From: BS750m-G62 sp964577175
GTDB lineage: Bacteria > Planctomycetota > Phycisphaerae > FEN-1346
Assembly: GCA_964577175.1 (NCBI GenBank)
Contig: CAZNYC010000082.1
Span: 1-18,484, forward strand
Length of the DNA: 18,484 nucleotides
Direction of reading: 5' to 3'
Both the position numbers and the translations under genes were made by a program. This document shows positions 13,695-18,484 of this stretch, in pieces; the stretch's first letter is position 1; each line of letters starts with the position of its first letter. The notes under the pieces were generated by a model. It was not told the origin of the DNA. It ran no database searches and saw nothing but the letters and a program-made list of their open reading frames with translations.

Positions 13695-16610
13695 TTACGG
13701 CGTCTCGAGCAGATTCGCCCACTCCCGGCGCAGGGCCAGGAGCCGGCGTTCCTGTTCGTCGCTGAACGCCCCGCGGCGCTGGGCGTAGGTGTCCATCCAG
13801 ACGATGAGCCGCGCCAGGTCCTCCGCGCCCAGACGGACGTCGTGATGGCCCTTCTCGCTCGTCAGCATGGCGAGCAGCGGGCTCTCGCGCGCGGCGCAGG
13901 CGCCGGCGACGGACCGGCCGCCGCGCCACCGCCCTTCGACGTGCTTCGCCAGGCCCTTCTCCCCGCCGTAGCCGACGAGCGACCCGTACGCCTTCCCCGG
14001 CGCGAGGTCGAGCCGGGCGACGGCCTCCTTCTTGCCGTCCGGCCCGTGGCACCGGACGCAGTGCGCATCGAGGACCGGCCGGACGAGCCGGTCGAACCGC
14101 AGCGGCCACGTCCCTTCCGGCCCGGGACGAAGGCGCGACGCCGGCCGGCGTTGGGCCAGGAGCGGCTCGACGGCCGGGGCGGCGTCGCGCGGTTCGTGGC
14201 ACCCGATGCACCCGAGCGTCTGCCCCGGTTGGACGTACGTGATGGTCCGCATGGTCTGCAGGGCCCGGCCTCGCGCGTCCAGCGCCTGGAAGAAGACCGA
14301 CACGCCCGCCGGCACGCGGAAGTACGCCGACCCGTCCGCCTCCACCGGCACGGTGCCGAGGACGCACTTGCCGGGGTCCTCGCGCGTGACGCCCAGCACG
14401 GGCCGGTTCATCTGCGGCTGGACCTTGGCGGGCACCGCCACGACGCGGAGGCGCTTGACCTCGCCGCGCGCCACGCCCGGCAGCCGAGCGTAAACGTTCT
14501 GGAGCAGGAAGCGGCCCTCGCGCGCCCCGCCGCCGTCGCCGCCGTCTTCGTCAGCCGTGCGCGCCACGCGCGGGGCCAGGACCGCCGGCTTCGGCCGCGG
14601 GCGGACCGGAATCGGGTACTGGCACGAGATGTCCGGGTCGCGGTACAGCGGCTCCAGGTTGCCGAACGCATCGTAGACGTAGAGGCCCATGGCGTCGACG
14701 GGGTTTCGCTTATCATGGACATACGTGTGCGGCGGGAGGCGCGCCGCGCTCCACGCCACGAGGTAGTACGCCTCCGAGAGCGGCCAGGGGTTGGCGTAGT
14801 ACGTGTCGGGCCAGCCTTCGGTCTCGGGGAAGCAGACCTCGGGCGTCAGGCGCGCCAGCGGCGTCTCGCCGTCCACGCCGACGTCCGGGTCGAGCAGGAC
14901 GAGGCTGCCGCCGAGGTTCGAGTGATGGGCCGAGGCCGTGAAGACGAGCCGGCCGGAGCCGGGCACGGGCCGCGCCTCGAACACGCACTGCGGGTTCCGC
15001 GTGAAGTTGCCGTACACGATGGCCGGGTTCGTGCCGTCCGGGTTCGTCGACCACAGGCTCATGTACGGCCCGTTGTGGCGGTCGACGTAGTCCCAGCGGG
15101 CGTAGAGGATGCGGCCGTCGGCGGCAACGGCGGGGGTCCACTCGAAGTTCTCGAACGGGGAGATGGCCTGCAGGTTCCCGCCGCCGGCGTCCATGACGTG
15201 CAGGGTGTAGATGGCGACGGGCCGGAAGTCGCCCCCGCCGCAGCGGACGTAACTGTCCGGCCGGGTGGCGCCCCGCGTGGCGCGGGCGCTCGACCGGCCG
15301 CACACCAACGCCGTGCCGCGACGCGTGGAGAGGAAAACGATGCGGCCGCCGGGCAGGTACCGGGCGTCGAAGTCGTCGTACTTGCCGCGCGTCAGTTGCC
15401 GCACGCCCGTGCCGTCGACGTTCATCTCGTAGATATGGAAGAATGCGTCCTCGGGCACGTGCCGCTTGTCGGTCTTGTGCCTGAGGTCGGCGACCTCCGG
15501 GTCGTACTTCGCGTACGCGAAGAGGATGCGCGTGCCGTCGTAGGAAATCATCGGGCGCAGGAACGTGCCGTCCGGCCAGCCATCCGTGAGGCACGTGACG
15601 GCGGGCGGGCCGTCGCCGCTGAAATCCTCCAGGACGAACAGCCCGCCGCCGCCGCGCGACCACCATCCGTAGAACTGGTCGGACATGTGCGGAAACTGCG
15701 GCGCCGCCCGTTTGGCGAAGAGGATGCGGTCGACGTCGAGAAGCGGATTGGCAAAGACGAGTTTGCGCACGGCCCCCCGGGCCGCCAGGTACAGGGCCTT
15801 GTGCGTTTCGGCGGGCGCGTCCGGGCCGGCGGCCTCCAGCCGCGTCGCCACGTTCGCGAGGGCCGCACGGTGCGGCGCCACGTCCGCCCCCCTGCCCGCC
15901 AGGTCCGCCGCCAGCCGCCGGCCGCGCTCCAGCACCCGGGCCACGGGATAGCCTGTCCGGCCGGGGGCGGCGTGGCGCTTGGACCACTGGCTCGTGCTGG
16001 ACTGGTCGGCGGGGCGGCCGAGCGCGAGGTTCGTCTCGGCATCGTCCGGCCCGTACACCTCGACCTCGTCCAGATGGAAATAGTTCGTCCCGTTCAGACG
16101 GATGCGGAGGAAACGGGCCGCCTCGCCCTTCGTGGGAATCGCGAGCGGCTTGCCGTCCGTGTGCCCGTAGAAGACCGTGCCGTCGTGGCGGTAGACCTCG
16201 CGCCAGGTCTTGCCGTCGGCGGAGAGGAGGAGCGAGAAGTCTTTCATCCGGGCGGCCATGCCGGGGTCGCAGCGGTTCCAGAGGACGACGCGGGCGAGCG
16301 GGCGGACTTCGCCCAGGTCCACCTGCCACCACGGGTCCTTCTCGTGGGCGGTGTGGAACCCCCACGTGCCGCTCTTTCGGCCGTCGACGGCGCCGGCGGC
16401 GTCCCGGCGGGTGGTGACGCCTCCCGCCCCGGCTTTGGCGCCGGCGCGGCGGACCTGGTCGAGCATCCGCGGGTGGAGGTACTCGGCCTCGAGCCGGTCG
16501 CGCCAGGCGGCGTCGTCTGCCTCGGCGGCGGGCGGCGCACCCGCCCACATCGCGAGGACCAGCGCACCGAGCAGGCAGGGGGCGAGGCGGCTTGTGCGTC
16601 TATGCGTCAT
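13695..16610 (-). CDS. Secreted F5/8C domain - beta-propeller - dihaem cytochrome protein (HzsA-related)
   Basis: This is a 971-aa exported multidomain protein. After a signal peptide (about 1-30) comes an F5/8 type C (discoidin) carbohydrate-binding domain (about 65-188: AVDGRKSGTWGFHTAHEKDPWWQVDLG ... FHLDEVEVYG). A long TolB/WD-like beta-propeller region follows (about 300-740), with repeats such as IYEMNVDGTGVRQLTRG and LHVMDAGGGNLQAIS. The segment VPAGVSVFFQALDARGRALQTMR...GQTLGCIGCHEPR resembles the middle domain of the hydrazine synthase alpha subunit. Haem c sites are CIGCH (801-805) and CVRCH (851-855), the second in a cytochrome c-like PVLDAHCVRCHGPDG. Such proteins occur in many non-anammox planctomycetes; the role is unknown. 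The ATG at 16610 (AGGAA upstream) begins the signal peptide; the open frame further upstream runs into palindrome A copy 3. Confidence 0.85.
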   Translation of the reverse strand: MTHRRTSRLAPCLLGALVLAMWAGAPPAAEADDAAWRDRLEAEYLHPRMLDQVRRAGAKAGAGGVTTRRDAAGAVDGRKSGTWGFHTAHEKDPWWQVDLGEVRPLARVVLWNRCDPGMAARMKDFSLLLSADGKTWREVYRHDGTVFYGHTDGKPLAIPTKGEAARFLRIRLNGTNYFHLDEVEVYGPDDAETNLALGRPADQSSTSQWSKRHAAPGRTGYPVARVLERGRRLAADLAGRGADVAPHRAALANVATRLEAAGPDAPAETHKALYLAARGAVRKLVFANPLLDVDRILFAKRAAPQFPHMSDQFYGWWSRGGGGLFVLEDFSGDGPPAVTCLTDGWPDGTFLRPMISYDGTRILFAYAKYDPEVADLRHKTDKRHVPEDAFFHIYEMNVDGTGVRQLTRGKYDDFDARYLPGGRIVFLSTRRGTALVCGRSSARATRGATRPDSYVRCGGGDFRPVAIYTLHVMDAGGGNLQAISPFENFEWTPAVAADGRILYARWDYVDRHNGPYMSLWSTNPDGTNPAIVYGNFTRNPQCVFEARPVPGSGRLVFTASAHHSNLGGSLVLLDPDVGVDGETPLARLTPEVCFPETEGWPDTYYANPWPLSEAYYLVAWSAARLPPHTYVHDKRNPVDAMGLYVYDAFGNLEPLYRDPDISCQYPIPVRPRPKPAVLAPRVARTADEDGGDGGGAREGRFLLQNVYARLPGVARGEVKRLRVVAVPAKVQPQMNRPVLGVTREDPGKCVLGTVPVEADGSAYFRVPAGVSVFFQALDARGRALQTMRTITYVQPGQTLGCIGCHEPRDAAPAVEPLLAQRRPASRLRPGPEGTWPLRFDRLVRPVLDAHCVRCHGPDGKKEAVARLDLAPGKAYGSLVGYGGEKGLAKHVEGRWRGGRSVAGACAARESPLLAMLTSEKGHHDVRLGAEDLARLIVWMDTYAQRRGAFSDEQERRLLALRREWANLLETP

Positions 16611-16702
16611 GTCATTCCTGTCGCTACCCGCGGCGGCCGGCCCGGCGTCACGCACCGGCGGACAAGCCGCCAGCCGGCACCCGGCGTTCCTCCCACGCCC
16701 TT

Positions 16703-16801
16703 TGTCATGCTGAGCGCAGCGAAGCATCTCGCCTTGAGCATCGGCGACGGCCACGACCACGGCGAGATGCTTCGTCGCCCTACGGGCTCCTCAGCATGAC
16801 A
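16703..16801. repeat. Palindromic element family A, copy 3 (covariant)
   Basis: TGTCATGCTGAG (16703-16714) pairs with CTCAGCATGACA (16790-16801), and GAAGCATCTCGCC pairs with GGCGAGATGCTTC. Relative to copies 1 and 2 both stems have changed by one base pair (T:A to G:C type), with both partners changed. It begins 12 nt after the stop of the downstream sulfatase gene. The 92 bp from it to the 971-aa gene start hold only GC-rich sequence with a GGCGG-CTTGT-CCGCC hairpin. Confidence 0.88.
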
Positions 16802-16813
16802 TCTCGGTGTGCT

Positions 16814-18271
16814 TCACGCCTTCGTTTTTTTCTTGCGTTTCTTCTTGGGCTTCTGCTTCCGCTTGTCGCGCGGGGCGTCGGGGACGTTCGTCTCCGGCAG
16901 ATACCGGGCCAGGCGTTTCTTGATCGCGTCGTAGGCCGGGTCGCCCGCGAGGTTCGTCCACTCCATTTCGTCGCGCGCGTGGTCGTAGAGTTCCTCGGAG
17001 CCGTCGCGGTACCGGATGTACCGCCACCGCTCGGACCGCAGGCTGTGGTTGTTGCGGCCGTGGGTGGTGAGGGCGGGCGGCTCCCACTCGGCCTTGGGAT
17101 TCTCCAGAAGCGGGCGGAGGCTGCGGCCCTCCAGCCGCTCGTTCGGCCCCAGGCCGCACATATCGACCAGCGTCGGATAGATGTCCATCAGGCTGACGGG
17201 CCGGGTGCACTCGCCGCCCTTCGCGATGCCCGGCCCCGCCATCATGAGGGGGGCGCGGGCGGCCTCTTCCCACAGGGCGAACTTCCGCCAGTGCAGTTTC
17301 TCGCCCAGGTGCCACCCGTGGTCGCCCCACAGGACGATGATCGTGTTATCGGCGTAGGGGCTGGCGTCGAGGGCGTCGAGCACGCGGCCCACGCAGGCGT
17401 CGGCGAACGCAATGGACGCCAGGTACCCCGAGACCGCCCTCGCCCAGTTGTCCGACTCGACGACCTTCTTGTGATCGCCCTGGGGCCGGGCCATGCGGCG
17501 GCCGATTTCCGGCACGTCGTCGAGGTCCGTCTTCTTGACCTTCGGCAGGACGACCTTCTCCGGCGGGAACATCTCGAAGTATTTCGGCGGCACGTACCAC
17601 GGCAGGTGCGGGCGGAAGATGCCCACCGCCAGGAAGAACGGGTCCTCGTGCGGCTGGGCCAGTTGCTCCCGCGCCCAGTCGGCCACCTGCCAGTCGCCCA
17701 TGTCCTCGTCCCGCGCCGCGACGGGGCCCCAGTCGAAGTGGGCCGTGTTCGGGATGCCGTTCAGCGGCCGGCCGTCGGGCATCGGGTCGCCCGGCCGATT
17801 CCGCGTCTTGCTCGGCCAGTATTCGTGCCACGACGCCGGGTCCGAGTAGGGGCCGTGGAACATCTTGCCGGCCCCCGTGGCGCGGTACCCGTGGGCCATG
17901 AAGTGCTGCGGCAGGGTGAGGGCGTCGGGCATGACCGGCCGCCACGGCTGGGGATTGAGGTACACGCCGCTCGTCGACGGCCGGATGCCCGTCAGCAGGG
18001 CCGCCCGCGACGGGTTGCACGCCGGGGCCGCGCACTGGGCGTTGGGGAACAGGACGCCGCGCTTCGCCAGCCGGTCGATGTTCGGGCTGCGGGTCTGCGG
18101 ATGGCCGCCCAGGCACCCGATCCAGTCGTTCAGGTCGTCGACGGCGATGAAGAGGACGTTGGGGCGGTCCGGCTTCCTCGCCGCCCCCAGGCCGCACGAT
18201 GCCAGGGTCAGGCCCGCCGCGCCGGCGCCGGCCCCCCGGAGGAACGTCCGCCGATTGATCCGCGTAACCAT
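16814..18271 (-). CDS. Tat-exported iduronate-2-sulfatase-like sulfatase lipoprotein
   Basis: This 485-aa type I sulfatase probably removes sulfate from a glycan at the cell surface. NRRTFLRGAGAGAAGLTLASC gives a Tat motif (RR at 7-8) and a good lipobox, LASC, with Cys26. Active-site features are D45/D46 in VDDLNDWIGCLGGHP, the signature CNPSR (85-89, Cys85 the formylglycine precursor), GAGKMFHG (Lys136, His139), and LWGDHGWHLGEKLHWRK with the later Asp-His metal ligands. VDDLNDWIGCLGG and FRPHLPWYVPPKYFEMFP are characteristic of the iduronate-2-sulfatase group. The last 17 residues are almost all basic (DKRKQKPKKKRKKKTKA), which is unusual. Start is the ATG at 18271 with GGAAGGAGA upstream; the longer frame covers palindromic leader sequence. 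A promoter lies at 18440-18467. Confidence 0.93.
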   Translation of the reverse strand: MVTRINRRTFLRGAGAGAAGLTLASCGLGAARKPDRPNVLFIAVDDLNDWIGCLGGHPQTRSPNIDRLAKRGVLFPNAQCAAPACNPSRAALLTGIRPSTSGVYLNPQPWRPVMPDALTLPQHFMAHGYRATGAGKMFHGPYSDPASWHEYWPSKTRNRPGDPMPDGRPLNGIPNTAHFDWGPVAARDEDMGDWQVADWAREQLAQPHEDPFFLAVGIFRPHLPWYVPPKYFEMFPPEKVVLPKVKKTDLDDVPEIGRRMARPQGDHKKVVESDNWARAVSGYLASIAFADACVGRVLDALDASPYADNTIIVLWGDHGWHLGEKLHWRKFALWEEAARAPLMMAGPGIAKGGECTRPVSLMDIYPTLVDMCGLGPNERLEGRSLRPLLENPKAEWEPPALTTHGRNNHSLRSERWRYIRYRDGSEELYDHARDEMEWTNLAGDPAYDAIKKRLARYLPETNVPDAPRDKRKQKPKKKRKKKTKA

Positions 18272-18340
18272 GGGGTCTCCTTCCCGTTGCTTCGCTTGTG
18301 CGCGGCGAGTCTGGGCCCCCACCGCGCTCGCCTCAGCGCC

Positions 18341-18419
18341 TGTGCCACGGCCGACCTTGTCCGGCCGCGCGACACCCCGCCGCGTATCCTCCCGGCCGGA
18401 CAAGACCGGCCGGGGCACA
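18341..18419. repeat. Palindrome in the leader of the second sulfatase gene
   Basis: Arms of 27 nt at 18341-18367 (TGTGCCACGGCCGACCTTGT then CCGGCCG) and 18393-18419 (CGGCCGGACAAGACCGGCCG then GGGCACA) are reverse complements at 24 of 27 positions around a 25-nt loop. It lies between the promoter at 18440-18467 and the ATG at 18271, so it would be transcribed as a stable hairpin. An alternative reading is another intergenic MITE-like element. Confidence 0.75.
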
Positions 18420-18439
18420 CGCGGTCTCAATGGTTCCCG

Positions 18440-18467
18440 ATTATACGCGCGTTGCGACGGAGACCAA
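18440..18467 (-). promoter_or_regulatory. Promoter of the second sulfatase gene
   Basis: On the minus strand there is a perfect TATAAT (18440-18445), with TTGGTC (18462-18467) 16 bp upstream as a partial -35 box. It is AT-rich against a very GC-rich background. The expected start near 18433 gives a 5' leader of about 160 nt containing the 18341-18419 palindrome. Confidence 0.6.
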
Positions 18468-18484
18468 AACGATTCCCCGCCGCG

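Noticed and set aside
13695..16610. Evidence for anammox (hydrazine synthase)
   Set aside because: The resemblance is to one domain only. HzsB/C-like genes and hydrazine dehydrogenase are absent, and related proteins are known in non-anammox planctomycetes.
13842..16799. Very long plus-strand open frame (985 codons) opposite the 971-aa gene
   Set aside because: It is the mirror of a gene with signal peptide, F5/8C domain and haem motifs. The translation is Arg-rich, lacks motifs and runs through palindrome A copy 3.
19..16801. CRISPR interpretation of the repeated TCATTCTGAG/GAAGAATCTC sequences
   Set aside because: There are only three copies, thousands of bases apart, each an inverted repeat with side hairpins; no regular spacers and no cas genes.

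Overview
The window is very GC-rich (about 70% by eye) and looks like an uncultured member of the Planctomycetota, possibly Phycisphaerae-like. The reasons are two Tat-exported cysteine-type sulfatases, a Tat-exported Gfo/Idh/MocA oxidoreductase, a large F5/8C-propeller-cytochrome protein related to the hydrazine synthase alpha chain, a Tat-exported clan GH-A glycosidase, and intergenic spaces packed with palindromic elements. The taxonomy is an inference from gene content.

Positions 181-6959 (+ strand) form a tightly packed run: pcm (protein repair methyltransferase), a Tat sulfatase overlapping it by ATGA, a fused cobA-hemD, a fused ahbA-ahbB siroheme decarboxylase starting 3 nt after the cobA-hemD stop, then nrfH and nrfA (again joined by ATGA). 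Read together, cobA-hemD and ahbAB supply steps of the siroheme-dependent route to haem. NrfHA is a nonahaem membrane complex (4 + 5 haems) that reduces nitrite to ammonium. The rest of that haem route (precorrin-2 dehydrogenase/ferrochelatase, AhbC, AhbD) and the cytochrome c maturation genes are not in the window.

Positions 7279-18271 (- strand) hold seven genes. In transcription order they are: an iduronate-2-sulfatase-like lipoprotein with a clear TATAAT promoter; the 971-aa F5/8C-propeller-dihaem protein; a Tat Gfo/Idh/MocA oxidoreductase; a PfkB/HldE-like sugar kinase with a glycosidase 28 nt behind it; a DeoC-family aldolase with altered active-site residues; and an unrecognised 295-aa secreted protein. 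The theme is breakdown of sulfated or complex glycans and sugar metabolism.

The strongest unexplained signal is the palindromic DNA. Family A occurs three times (19-136, 13561-13672, 16703-16801), with paired compensatory base changes. Element B (4275-4410) sits in frame inside the ahbAB gene and encodes the inter-domain linker. Family X/Y occurs as two oppositely oriented copies around the 295-aa gene (7124-7274, 8397-8534), with a degenerate relative at about 12012-12118. A 157-bp palindrome V (8234-8390) abuts Y, and a further palindrome (18341-18419) falls in the 5' leader of the last sulfatase. No transposase, CRISPR array, tRNA or rRNA gene was seen.
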